A stretch of 9,336 nucleotides of DNA from an uncultured Gallionellaceae bacterium (lineage in GTDB: Bacteria; Pseudomonadota; Gammaproteobacteria; Burkholderiales; Sulfuricellaceae), in NCBI GenBank assembly GCA_937873435.1, contig CALMWM010000012.1:1-9336 (forward strand), written 5' to 3'. A program made the translations under genes and the position numbers. Of the stretch, positions 1 through 7,061 are shown piece by piece. Below the pieces are notes generated by a model, which searched no databases, was not told where the DNA came from, and saw only the letters and a list, made by a program, of their open reading frames with translations. The first letter of the stretch is position 1. The number at the start of each line of letters is the position of its first letter.

Positions 1-95
1 ACGGTGTCGATGGCCTTGCCGTAGCAGTTTTGGCGCAGGCTGGCCGGGTCGTTGAGCCGGGCGTAGTCGGGTTCGTTTTCTCGGGCTTGGTACAT
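1..95 (-). CDS. Unrecognised protein, N-terminal fragment (gene runs off the left edge)
   Basis: An open frame starts with ATG at 93-95 and stays open to base 1, giving 31 full codons. The protein begins MYQARENEPDYARLNDPASL and continues RQNCYGKAIDTV. A strong Shine-Dalgarno, GGAGG, lies 8 nt upstream of the ATG, so I believe this is a real start although the frame is too short to judge by length. The fragment is polar, with no signal peptide or membrane segment and a single Cys. It follows nasA on the same strand after an 87-bp gap filled by a REP pair, so it is probably the next gene of the nitrate cluster. I do not recognise the family. The start does not resemble siroheme synthase/CobA, NirA or an MFS nitrate transporter, which are common neighbours in such clusters. 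Confidence 0.6.
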   Translation of the reverse strand, partial: MYQARENEPDYARLNDPASLRQNCYGKAIDT

Positions 96-114
96 CTTTT
101 TTTCCTCCAGATTC

Positions 115-176
115 GTAGGAGCGACCTCCTGGTCGCGATAATCGGCACGGGTTCGCGACCAGGAGGTCGCTCCTAC
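115..176. repeat. REPIN-like pair of inverted GTAG-type REP sequences
   Basis: Two 24-nt arms, 115-138 and 153-176, are perfect reverse complements separated by 14 nt. Each arm starts with GTAG and contains its own small hairpin, GCGACC-TCCT-GGTCGC. A GTAG tetranucleotide followed by a hairpin is the form of REP sequences handled by RAYT (TnpA-REP) transposases, and two in inverted orientation make a REPIN. The same core (GTAGGAGCGA...) is known from pseudomonad REPs. The element starts 6 nt after the nasA stop codon and ends 19 nt before the next start. It may protect or end the nasA mRNA, but no T-tract follows the stem. Confidence 0.85.
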
Positions 177-182
177 AGGCGG

Positions 183-2387
183 TCAGAATTTCCGCATTTC
201 CATGCTCAACTTCGCCGCCGCCTGCTGGTCGGCGATCCTCTCAATGCGCACCGCCGACTGCTTGTAGGCGGGCTGGCGCGAATGCGGGTCGAGCAGGCCG
301 AGGGTCAGGCGGTTGGCGCAATCGTGAAAATGAAAGGGCAGGAACACCATGTTTTTCGGCACTCGCTGAGTGGGCATGGCCATCGCCAGTGCATCGGAGC
401 GGCGCGATACCAGGCGCACGTAGTCGCCCCTTTGAATTCCCAGTTCCGCCGCAGCATCGGGATTGATCTCGATAAAGGGTATCGGGCTGAACTTGTTGTT
501 GTTGCCGATCTTGCCGGTCTTGGTGCGCCCGTGCCAGTGCTCGATCAGGCGCCCGGTGTTGAGCCAGAACGGGAAGGACTCGTCCGGCGTTTCATTGTTG
601 TCGATGAAGGGCAGCGGGATCAGCTTGGCCTTGCCGTCGGGATAGCTGAACACGCCGTCCTCGGTGTACAGGCGCTTGCCGCCCTTGGGCGGCGCTATGC
701 CTTGCGCCGCCTGTTTGGCGGTGTAGGGCCACTGGATGCCGCGATTCTTTTCCAGCAGCGCGTGGTTCATCCCGGAGATGTCGGCGAGCCGTCCCTTGGA
801 CAGTTCGCCCATCTCCAGGAAGATGTCGGCGGCCTTTTCCGGGAAGCTCAGCTTGCCGTCCTTGTTGAAGCGTTCCGCCACCCGGTTGAAGATCCACAGG
901 TCGGGCTTGGCCTTGCCGGGCGGGGTGGCGATGGGGTTGATCAGGTTGATGCGCCGTTCGGTGTTGGTCATTACCCCTTCCTTTTCAGCCCAGGTGCCGG
1001 CGGGCAGGTAGAGGTGGGCGTACTGGGCGCTTTCGGTATCCTGGTAGCAGTCCTGCACGCAGCAGAATTCCAGCTTTTCCATGGCCTTGCGGATGCGCGC
1101 GGTGTTGGGCAGCGACGACATGGGGTTGGTGGCGATTAGCCACATCCCCTTGATCTGCCCGGCCTCCATCGCCTGGTAGATGTCGGTCTGGAACATGCCG
1201 CGTTTTTTCGGAAAAAACTCCGGGTCGACATTCCAGAATTTCGCCACTTCCTCGCGATGCTGCGGGTTTTCCAGGTAGCGGTAGTTGGGCAGGCCCGAGC
1301 ACGACGACCATTCGCGGGTACCCATTGCATTGCACTGGCCGGTGATCGACAGCGATGTGCCGCCCGGCTTGCCTATATTGCCGGTGATCAGCGCGAGGTT
1401 GTTGATGCCCACCACGCCGTCGGAGCCGTGGGTGGACTGGTTGATGCCCATGGTCCAGATCTGCATCGCCGCGCCGGCCTTGGCGAGGGTGCGCGCGACC
1501 ACACGGATGGTGTCTTCGTCGATGCCGCAGATTTTCGAGGCGGTCACCGGGTCGTAGCTGGCGACCAAGGTGCGCAGTTCATCGACGCCGTTGGTGTTGG
1601 CGGCGATGTAGCGCGAGTCTTCCAGTCCTTCGGCGAAAATCACGTGCATCAGAGCGTTTTGCAGCACCACGTCGGTGCCGGGGGTGATTGCCAGGTGCAT
1701 ATGGGCGTTCTGCGCCAGCATGGTCACGCGCGGATCCACCACGATCAGCGGGAAGCCGCGCCGTTCCTGAGCCTCCTTCATGCGCCAGTAGATGATCGGG
1801 TGCTGCTCGGGGAGGTTGGAGCCCCAGGCGATCAGACAATCGGTATGCTCGAAATCCTCGTAACAGCCGGGCGGGCCGTCGGAGCCGAAAGAACGCTTGT
1901 AGCCGGATACCGCCGATGCCATGCACAAGGTGGTGTTGCCGTCGTAGTTGTTGGTGCCGATCAGGCCGCGCGTCAGCTTGCCGAGGGTGTAGAACTCCTC
2001 GGTGAGCATCTGCCCGGTCGAGATGATCGCTACCGAATCGGGGCCGTATTTGGCCTGGACGCGGCGGATTTCGTCGTGCACCTTATCGAGTGCGCTGTTC
2101 CAGTCGGTCGGCTGCCAGGCGTCGTGCCAGTGGCCACGGATCAAAGGCTGGGTGCCGCGCCCGGCGGAGGCGAACAGCTCGTGCTCGAATATCCCTTTCA
2201 GGCACAGCTTGCCGCGATTCACGTCGGCATCCGCGACCCCGCGCGAGGCGACCGGCTTGCCGTCCGCGTTCAGGCCGACCTCGATCGAACAGCCGGTCGA
2301 GCAATAGCCGCAAGTGGCGTATTGCCACTCGACCACGCCCTTGTCGGCGATCTTGATGGGGTTTTTTTGGGTTCTGCCGAATAACAT
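183..2387 (-). CDS. nasA: Assimilatory nitrate reductase, molybdopterin catalytic subunit (NasA/NarB type)
   Basis: This 734-residue cytoplasmic enzyme reduces nitrate to nitrite on a bis-MGD molybdenum centre. At the N-terminus Cys26, Cys29, Cys33 and Cys62 form the C-x2-C-x3-C-x28-C set for a [4Fe-4S] cluster; the last sits in CLKG, whose Lys is typical of the family. Cys155 in TTLCMASAV is the expected Mo ligand, as in NapA and NasA. A run at 318-350 (STHGSDGVVGINNLALITGN) and the C-terminal stretch 605-720 (NTGRLIEHWHGRTKTG) are typical of the molybdopterin-binding regions. No Tat signal precedes the cluster, which argues against periplasmic NapA. The length is close to cyanobacterial NarB and shorter than Klebsiella NasA, because the C-terminal BFD-like [2Fe-2S] domain is absent. 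The electron donor is therefore probably a ferredoxin or an unlinked reductase (inference). The start is supported by GAGGA 7 nt upstream. Formate dehydrogenase is the main alternative, but nirBD and nrtABD beside it make nitrate far more likely. Confidence 0.93.
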   Translation of the reverse strand: MLFGRTQKNPIKIADKGVVEWQYATCGYCSTGCSIEVGLNADGKPVASRGVADADVNRGKLCLKGIFEHELFASAGRGTQPLIRGHWHDAWQPTDWNSALDKVHDEIRRVQAKYGPDSVAIISTGQMLTEEFYTLGKLTRGLIGTNNYDGNTTLCMASAVSGYKRSFGSDGPPGCYEDFEHTDCLIAWGSNLPEQHPIIYWRMKEAQERRGFPLIVVDPRVTMLAQNAHMHLAITPGTDVVLQNALMHVIFAEGLEDSRYIAANTNGVDELRTLVASYDPVTASKICGIDEDTIRVVARTLAKAGAAMQIWTMGINQSTHGSDGVVGINNLALITGNIGKPGGTSLSITGQCNAMGTREWSSCSGLPNYRYLENPQHREEVAKFWNVDPEFFPKKRGMFQTDIYQAMEAGQIKGMWLIATNPMSSLPNTARIRKAMEKLEFCCVQDCYQDTESAQYAHLYLPAGTWAEKEGVMTNTERRINLINPIATPPGKAKPDLWIFNRVAERFNKDGKLSFPEKAADIFLEMGELSKGRLADISGMNHALLEKNRGIQWPYTAKQAAQGIAPPKGGKRLYTEDGVFSYPDGKAKLIPLPFIDNNETPDESFPFWLNTGRLIEHWHGRTKTGKIGNNNKFSPIPFIEINPDAAAELGIQRGDYVRLVSRRSDALAMAMPTQRVPKNMVFLPFHFHDCANRLTLGLLDPHSRQPAYKQSAVRIERIADQQAAAKLSMEMRKF

Positions 2388-2405
2388 TGTGTTGTCCTCG
2401 CAATC

Positions 2406-2560
2406 ATGTAGGTTGGGTTAGCGGCTTCATCGCGCTTGTGCCCAAGCCGGTAGGCTGTCGGGCATAACCCAACAGACCCAATCATTCAAGACCTGTGTTT
2501 AGAAGGAAAATTAGGTTTGTTGGGTTACGGCGCAAAAAACGCGCCTAACCCAACCTACAT
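2406..2560. repeat. Paired inverted GTAGGTTGGG repeats (REP-like doublet) between nirB and nasA
   Basis: The outer arms 2406-2420 (ATGTAGGTTGGGTTA) and 2546-2560 are perfect 15-nt reverse complements. Inside them, TAACCCAACA at 2465-2474 and TGTTGGGTTA at 2518-2527 are also perfect complements. The region therefore reads as two REP-like units in inverted orientation. The left unit is 2408-2473 (GTAG, then GTTGGGTTA...TAACCCAAC). The right unit is about 2518-2558 and holds a tight GGCGC/GCGCC hairpin with an A-rich loop. About 44 nt of plain sequence separates them. The element begins 4 nt after the nirB stop and ends 18 nt before the nasA ATG, covering nearly the whole gap. I see no convincing promoter here, so nasA is probably read through from upstream. 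Confidence 0.85.
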
Positions 2561-2564
2561 TTCG

Positions 2565-5042
2565 TCATCCCCGCAATACCGCGAATTCCCCGGCCATCGC
2601 GCCGTTTGCGCGTTCCTTCCACGGATCGATCTGCGCCGGCTGCTGGGAAACCAGGAATCTTTGATAAAGCGCCTTGCGCTTCTCCGGGTCGGCGACGATG
2701 GCGGCCTTGAGTTTCTCCAGGCCGACGCGCTCTATCCACGGCGCGGTGCGCTCCAGGTAATGGGCGTCTTCGCGGTAGAGCTGGCAGAAGGCGCCGCAGT
2801 ATTCCAGCACTTCCGCTTCGCTCTCCACCTTGCACAGCAGGTCGGTGACGCGCACCTTGATCCCGCCGTTGCCGCCGACGTGGAGTTCGTAGCCGGAATC
2901 CACGCACACCACGCCGAAGTCCTTGATGGTCGCCTCGGCGCAGTTGCGCGGGCAGCCGGAGACTGCCAGCTTGAACTTGTGCGGCATCCACGAGCCCCAG
3001 GTGAGTTCTTCCAGCTGGACGCCCAGCCCGGTCGAATCCTGCGTGCCGAAGCGGCACCAGGCGCTGCCGACGCAGGTTTTGACGGTGCGCATGGCCTTGC
3101 CGTAAGCGTGGCCGGAAACGAAACCGGCGTCGCTGAGGTCTTTCCACATCGCCGGCAGCTGTTCCTTTTTGACGCCGAACATGTCGATGCGCTGGCCGCC
3201 GGTGACTTTCATTTCCGGCACCCGGTACTTGTCGGCCACGTCGGCGATGGCGCGCAACTGATGCGGCGTGCACATCCCGCCGAACAGGCGCGGCACCACC
3301 GAATAGCTGCCGTCTTTCTGGATGTTGCCGTGGGCGCGTTCGTTGATGTAGCGCGATTGCGGGTCGTCCTGATAATCCTGCGGCCAGGCGCACAGCAGGT
3401 AATAATTGAGTGCCATGCGGCAGGCCGGGCAGCCGTCCGGGGTTTTCCATTCGAAATGGGTACGCACGGCGGCCATGTCTTTGAGCCGGTATTCGGCGAT
3501 GGCGGCGCGCACTTCGTCGTGGGTGTAATCGGTGCATTTGCACAGCGGCTTCTTGCCCGGCGCTTCCGAATAATCGCCGCCCAGGGTGTGCGCCAGCAGC
3601 GATTCAACCAGCCCGGTGCAGGAGCCGCAGGAAGCCGAGGCCTTGGTGTGGGAACGCACTTCGTCGAGGGTGTAGAGCTTCTTGTCGCGGATCGCCTTGA
3701 CGATGTCGCCCTTGCATACGCCGTTGCAGCCGCAGATTTCGGCGCTGTCGGGTAATGAAGCAACGCGGGTTTCCGGGTTGTGGCCGGAGTCGCCGAGGTG
3801 CGCCTGACCGAACAGCAGGGTGCGGCGGAAGGCGGACACGTCCGCGCCGTCGCGCATCAACTGGAAGTACCAGCTGCCGTCCACGCTGTCGCCGTAGAGC
3901 ACCGCGCCCTTGATGCGGTCGTTTTCCAGCACCAGTTTCTTGTAGATGCCGCTCGCGGCGTCGTGGAACACCAGTTCGTCGCTATGCTCGCTGCTGCTGA
4001 AATCGCCCGCCGAAAACAGCTCGATACCGGTGACTTTCAGCTTAGTGGAAGTCACCGTGCCGTTGTAGCGGGCGATGCCCATCTGCGCCAAGTGGTTGGC
4101 GCAGACCTTGGCCATTTCGAACAACGGCGCGACCAGCCCGTAGTTGATGCCGCGATGGCTGACGCATTCGCCGAGCGCGTAAATGCGCGGGTCGAAGGTC
4201 TGGAGGGTGTCGTTGACCACGATACCGCGTGCGCAATGAATGCCGGCGGAACGCGCCAGCGCGTCGTCGGGGAGAATACCGGCAGCCATTACCACCAGGT
4301 CGGCGGGAACTTCGCCGCCGTCAGAAAATCGAACCTTCCCCACGCGCAGCGTGGGAACAGCCGTCCCCTCTCCCGCTTGCGGGAGAGGGGCTGCCGCCGG
4401 CAAGAGTGCCTCGGTGCGCTTTTCCAGCAGGAATTTCAGCCCCTTTTCTTCGAGGCTCGTTTGCAGCAGTTTGGCGGCGCTGCGGTCGAGCTGGCGTTCC
4501 ATCAGCCAGGGGGCGAGATGCACCACGGTCACGTCCATGCCGCGCAGTTTCAGGCCGTAGGCGGCTTCCAGGCCGAGCAAACCGCCGCCGATGACTACGG
4601 CGTGCTGGTATTGTTGGGATGCGGCAATCATCGCATCGACGTCGGCGATGTCGCGGAAACTCACCACGCCGTTGAGTTCGTTGCCCGGCACCGGCAGGAT
4701 GAAAGGCTTCGAGCCGGTGGCAAGTATCAGCCGGTCGTAGGCGGCGCTGGTGCCGTCTGCTGCGGTGACGGTGCAGGCCTTGCGGTCGATTTTCACCACC
4801 TTTTTGTTGAGGTGCAGGGTGATGCCGTGCTCGGCGTACCAGCCGAGATCGTTGATGATGATCTCCTGCACCGTCTGCTCGCCCGCCAGCAGCGGCGAGA
4901 GCATGATGCGGTTGTAGTTGGGGTGCGGCTCCGCACCGAACACCGTGATGTCGTACAGGTCGGGGGCGAGCTTGAGCAGCTCTTCCAGGGCGCGTACCCC
5001 GGCCATGCCGTTGCCGACCAGTACCAGTTTCATTTTTTCCAT
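2565..5042 (-). CDS. nirB: NADH-dependent nitrite reductase, large (siroheme) subunit
   Basis: This 825-residue cytoplasmic enzyme performs the six-electron reduction of nitrite to ammonium with NADH. Domains in order: FAD/NAD(P)-binding pyridine-nucleotide oxidoreductase, about 1-300, with dinucleotide motifs VGNGMAG (9-15) and GGGLLG (152-157); a linker with a reductase C-terminal fold, about 315-400; a BFD-like [2Fe-2S] domain with Cys437, Cys439, Cys472 and Cys475; a further Cys pair at 501/503 (CKC); the ferredoxin-like half domain, about 530-640; and the siroheme/[4Fe-4S] domain with Cys657-x5-Cys663 and Cys697-x3-Cys701. All expected cofactor ligands are present. The start is set by AGGAG 6 nt upstream; Met4 is a weaker option. 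It lies 28 bp after nirD. One oddity is that residues about 216-236 are encoded by two palindromic repeats inserted in frame (see separate entry). The gene is otherwise intact. Confidence 0.96.
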   Translation of the reverse strand: MEKMKLVLVGNGMAGVRALEELLKLAPDLYDITVFGAEPHPNYNRIMLSPLLAGEQTVQEIIINDLGWYAEHGITLHLNKKVVKIDRKACTVTAADGTSAAYDRLILATGSKPFILPVPGNELNGVVSFRDIADVDAMIAASQQYQHAVVIGGGLLGLEAAYGLKLRGMDVTVVHLAPWLMERQLDRSAAKLLQTSLEEKGLKFLLEKRTEALLPAAAPLPQAGEGTAVPTLRVGKVRFSDGGEVPADLVVMAAGILPDDALARSAGIHCARGIVVNDTLQTFDPRIYALGECVSHRGINYGLVAPLFEMAKVCANHLAQMGIARYNGTVTSTKLKVTGIELFSAGDFSSSEHSDELVFHDAASGIYKKLVLENDRIKGAVLYGDSVDGSWYFQLMRDGADVSAFRRTLLFGQAHLGDSGHNPETRVASLPDSAEICGCNGVCKGDIVKAIRDKKLYTLDEVRSHTKASASCGSCTGLVESLLAHTLGGDYSEAPGKKPLCKCTDYTHDEVRAAIAEYRLKDMAAVRTHFEWKTPDGCPACRMALNYYLLCAWPQDYQDDPQSRYINERAHGNIQKDGSYSVVPRLFGGMCTPHQLRAIADVADKYRVPEMKVTGGQRIDMFGVKKEQLPAMWKDLSDAGFVSGHAYGKAMRTVKTCVGSAWCRFGTQDSTGLGVQLEELTWGSWMPHKFKLAVSGCPRNCAEATIKDFGVVCVDSGYELHVGGNGGIKVRVTDLLCKVESEAEVLEYCGAFCQLYREDAHYLERTAPWIERVGLEKLKAAIVADPEKRKALYQRFLVSQQPAQIDPWKERANGAMAGEFAVLRG
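4336..4390. repeat. Two palindromic dispersed-type repeats inserted in frame in nirB
   Basis: Two perfect stem-loops lie side by side inside the nirB frame. The first is CCCACGC-GCA-GCGTGGG at 4339-4355, flanked by TT and AA, which matches the common intergenic type built on TTCCCACGC...GCGTGGGAA. The second is a 12-bp stem at 4365-4376 and 4379-4390 around TT, built on CCCCTCTCCCGC. It translates as PLPQAGEG, the peptide this repeat type usually gives when it is read through. Together they encode roughly residues 216-236 of NirB, in the loop between the KFLLEKRTEALL strand and VRFSDGGEVPADLVVMAAG. Both resemble short repeats that are normally intergenic. The reading frame is kept. Confidence 0.75.
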
Positions 5043-5070
5043 GTTTTGCTCCTGCCAAGGGCTCGTATTT

Positions 5071-5379
5071 TTAGAGTTGAATGAACACCGCGCCGCCTTC
5101 CAGCTTCACCGGATAGGTGGCGGTCTGGCCCTCATCAGGCGCGATCGCCTTGCCGTCGGCAAGATGGATGTTCCAGTTGTGCAGCGGGCAGGTGACCTTG
5201 CAGCCGCACACGATGCCCTGCGAAAGCGGGCCGCCCTTATGCGGGCAACGGTCGGCGAGGGCGAACACTTCGTTGTCGTGGGTGCGGAACAGCGCGATGC
5301 GTCCGCTGTCGCTTTCCACCACCCGGCTGCCTTGGCGCGGGATGTCTTCGAGGGTGCAGATTCTGGTCCAGTTGCTCAT
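5071..5379 (-). CDS. nirD: NADH-dependent nitrite reductase, small subunit with a Rieske-type cluster motif
   Basis: This 102-residue partner of NirB has a Rieske ferredoxin-like fold. The ligands are complete: Cys45-x-His47 in CPHKGG and Cys64-x2-His67 in CPLHNWN, so a [2Fe-2S] cluster is expected. From memory, E. coli NirD keeps the fold but not the cluster ligands, so this is the Rieske-bearing branch. I start it at MSNWTRICTL (ATG at 5377-5379), preceded by GGAG with suitable spacing. The frame stays open 24 codons further upstream, but that stretch is encoded by the intergenic repeat (it includes HHYVQPN) and should not be counted. The gene precedes nirB, the reverse of the enterobacterial nirB-nirD order. 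It probably carries electrons within the NirBD complex; a lone Rieske ferredoxin is the less likely alternative. Confidence 0.92.
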   Translation of the reverse strand: MSNWTRICTLEDIPRQGSRVVESDSGRIALFRTHDNEVFALADRCPHKGGPLSQGIVCGCKVTCPLHNWNIHLADGKAIAPDEGQTATYPVKLEGGAVFIQL

Positions 5380-5396
5380 GATTGCTCCGTTCTTAC

Positions 5397-5477
5397 GTAG
5401 GTTGGGCTGAACGTAGTGATGCCCAACAATGTTCGATTGTTCGTTGGGCATCGGCCTTTGGCCTCAGCCCAACCTAC
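5397..5477. repeat. REPIN-like pair of GTAGGTTGGGC repeats between nrtD and nirD
   Basis: The outer arms 5397-5410 (GTAGGTTGGGCTGA) and 5464-5477 are perfect 14-nt reverse complements. Inside them, GATGCCCAAC at 5418-5427 and GTTGGGCATC at 5443-5452 are perfect 10-nt complements. Read as REPs, the unit 5397-5427 is GTAG followed by GTTGGGC...GCCCAAC. The unit 5443-5477 is the same pattern inverted, with a small GGCC-TTT-GGCC hairpin inside. The element starts 5 nt after the nrtD stop and ends 17 nt before the nirD ATG. It belongs to the same family as the nirB-nasA repeat. Confidence 0.88.
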
Positions 5478-5482
5478 ATTTT

Positions 5483-6274
5483 TCATGCAGCCGGGCGCAG
5501 TTGGCGGTGGTACAGGAACTCCAGCACGGCGGCCCGGTATTCGTGGTATTTCGGCTCGTTGGCCAGCGCCAGGCGCTCGCGTGGACGTTCCAGTTCGACA
5601 TGCAGGATTTCGCCGATGGTTGCCGCCGGGCCGTTGGTCAACATCACGATGCGGTCGGACAGCAGCACGGCCTCGTCGACATCGTGAGTGACCATCACCA
5701 CCGTGCTGTGGGTGGCCTGGGCGATTTTCATCAGTTCATCCTGGAGATGTGCGCGGGTCAGCGCGTCCAGCGCGCCGAACGGTTCGTCCATCAGCAGTAC
5801 CTTGGGCTGCATCGACAGCGCGCGGGCGATGCCGACGCGCTGCTTCATGCCGCCGGAGATTTCGTGCGGACGCTTGTGCTCAGCGTGGGTCAAGCCGACC
5901 AGAGCCAGCGCTTCGTGGGTGCGTTTTTTCAGGTTGGCCTGGCTTTCGGCGCGGCCGAATACCCGCTCCACCGCCAAGTGGACGTTCTCGAAGCAGGTCA
6001 GCCACGGCAACAGGCTGTGGTTCTGGAACACCACCCCGCGTTCCGGGCCGGGGCCGGCGATCTCGCGCCCGGCACAGAGCATCGCGCCGCTGCTGGGCAG
6101 CGTCAGCCCGGCGATCAAATTGAGCAGGGTGGACTTGCCACAACCGGAGTGGCCGATCAGGGTCACGAATTCTCCCTGTGCGATGGTCAGGTCGATGTCG
6201 CGCAGCGCGACGAAGGGGCCTTTTTTGGTATCGAAAAGCATTTGCACGTTTTCGACTTGAACGTATTTTTCCAT
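5483..6274 (-). CDS. nrtD: Nitrate ABC transporter, ATP-binding protein (NrtD/NasD type)
   Basis: This 263-residue ATPase powers nitrate uptake from the cytoplasmic face of the membrane. The motifs are complete: Walker A GHSGCGKST (41-49), Q-loop Gln84 in VVFQNHSLLPW, signature SGGMKQR (140-146), Walker B VLLMDEP (159-165), D-loop ALD and switch His197. The length is that of a single ABC domain. It lacks the C-terminal NrtA-like sensor domain of cyanobacterial NrtC, hence the NrtD name (nasD and ntrC-like names are also used for such genes). Its ATG lies 7 nt after the nrtB stop, with only a weak TGAGAG ribosome site, which suggests translational coupling. Taurine, sulfonate or cyanate transport ATPases look similar; the binding protein and reductases nearby settle the substrate as nitrate or nitrite. 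Confidence 0.93.
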   Translation of the reverse strand: MEKYVQVENVQMLFDTKKGPFVALRDIDLTIAQGEFVTLIGHSGCGKSTLLNLIAGLTLPSSGAMLCAGREIAGPGPERGVVFQNHSLLPWLTCFENVHLAVERVFGRAESQANLKKRTHEALALVGLTHAEHKRPHEISGGMKQRVGIARALSMQPKVLLMDEPFGALDALTRAHLQDELMKIAQATHSTVVMVTHDVDEAVLLSDRIVMLTNGPAATIGEILHVELERPRERLALANEPKYHEYRAAVLEFLYHRQLRPAA

Positions 6275-6281
6275 GTGACTC

Positions 6282-7046
6282 TCACTCGTAGCTGAAACGT
6301 TTTGCCAGCATCACCAGTGCCTGTTCCAGCAGCAGCCCGACGATGCCGACCACGAAGATGGCGATGATGATGTGTTCGACGTTGAGGTTGTTCCATTCGT
6401 CCCACACCCAGAAGCCGATGCCGACGCCGCCGGTGAGCATTTCGGCGGCGACGATCACCAGCCAGGCCACGCCGATGGAGAGGCGGATGCCGGTGATCAT
6501 GTAGGGCAGCACGGCGGGGAAGAGGATCTTGGTGAAAATCTTCCATTCCGACAGGTTGAGCACCTTGGCGACGTTCATGTAGTCCTGCGGAATACGGTTC
6601 ACGCCCACCGCGGTATTGATGATCATCGGCCAGATGCTGGAGATGAAAATCACCCAGATCGCCGCCGGGTTGGCTGCCTTGAATACCAGCAGGCCGATCG
6701 GCAGCCAGGCCAGCGGCGAAACCGGGCGTAGCAGACTGATGATGGGCGCGGTCATCGCATCGAGAAACTGGAAGCGCCCGATCATGAAGCCGAGCGGGAT
6801 GCCGATTGCCGCCGCCATGCCGAAGCCGATGCCGACCCGTTGCAGCGAGGCCAGGATGTTCCAGCCTATGCCCTGGTCGTTGGGGCCTTTGCGGTAGAAC
6901 GGGTCGCTGAAGAGTTGCACCGCCGATGCCCAGGTTTTCGCCGGCCCCGGCAGTTGCGGGCTGGATTGCGCGACCAGCGCCCATACGCCGACGAACAGCA
7001 GCAGGCCGATCAGCGGCGGGAGCAGGGCTTTGAAAATTTTGTTCAT
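6282..7046 (-). CDS. nrtB: Nitrate ABC transporter, permease
   Basis: This 254-residue inner-membrane protein has about six hydrophobic segments, near 5-25, 66-90, 95-122, 127-148, 190-203 and 225-247. The cytoplasmic EAA-like loop that docks the ATPase lies at about 156-181 (NVAKVLNLSEWKIFTKILFP). The stretch ISLLRPVSPLAWLPIGLLVF is characteristic of the NrtB/CmpB/SsuC permease group. The start ATG at 7044-7046 is preceded by AAAGG about 8 nt upstream. It is shorter at the N-terminus than the cyanobacterial NrtB I remember (about 275 residues). It lies between nrtA and nrtD and presumably forms a homodimer carrying nitrate across the membrane. Substrate is assigned from neighbours, since the permease alone cannot separate nitrate from bicarbonate or sulfonates. 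Confidence 0.92.
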   Translation of the reverse strand: MNKIFKALLPPLIGLLLFVGVWALVAQSSPQLPGPAKTWASAVQLFSDPFYRKGPNDQGIGWNILASLQRVGIGFGMAAAIGIPLGFMIGRFQFLDAMTAPIISLLRPVSPLAWLPIGLLVFKAANPAAIWVIFISSIWPMIINTAVGVNRIPQDYMNVAKVLNLSEWKIFTKILFPAVLPYMITGIRLSIGVAWLVIVAAEMLTGGVGIGFWVWDEWNNLNVEHIIIAIFVVGIVGLLLEQALVMLAKRFSYE

Positions 7047-7061
7047 TGTAAAAACCTTTCT

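Noticed and set aside
30..1139. 369-codon plus-strand frame opposite nasA; similar long plus-strand frames at 1257-2384, 2517-3755, 3780-5084 and 5429-6295
   Set aside because: They lie antisense to strongly recognised genes and arise from high G+C third-position bias. Their translations resemble no family, and some cross intergenic repeats.
115..2560. CRISPR array or phage/IS remnant suggested by repeated palindromes
   Set aside because: The repeats are not regularly spaced, no spacers exist, and no transposase, integrase or target duplication is visible. They fit REP-type elements.
2388..2564. Separate promoter for nasA
   Set aside because: No -24/-12 element with correct spacing and no convincing -35/-10 pair were found; the space is taken by repeats.
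5380..5451. 24-codon upstream extension of nirD
   Set aside because: The extension is encoded by the REP-like repeat, while the internal ATG at 5379 has a good ribosome site and begins the conserved domain.
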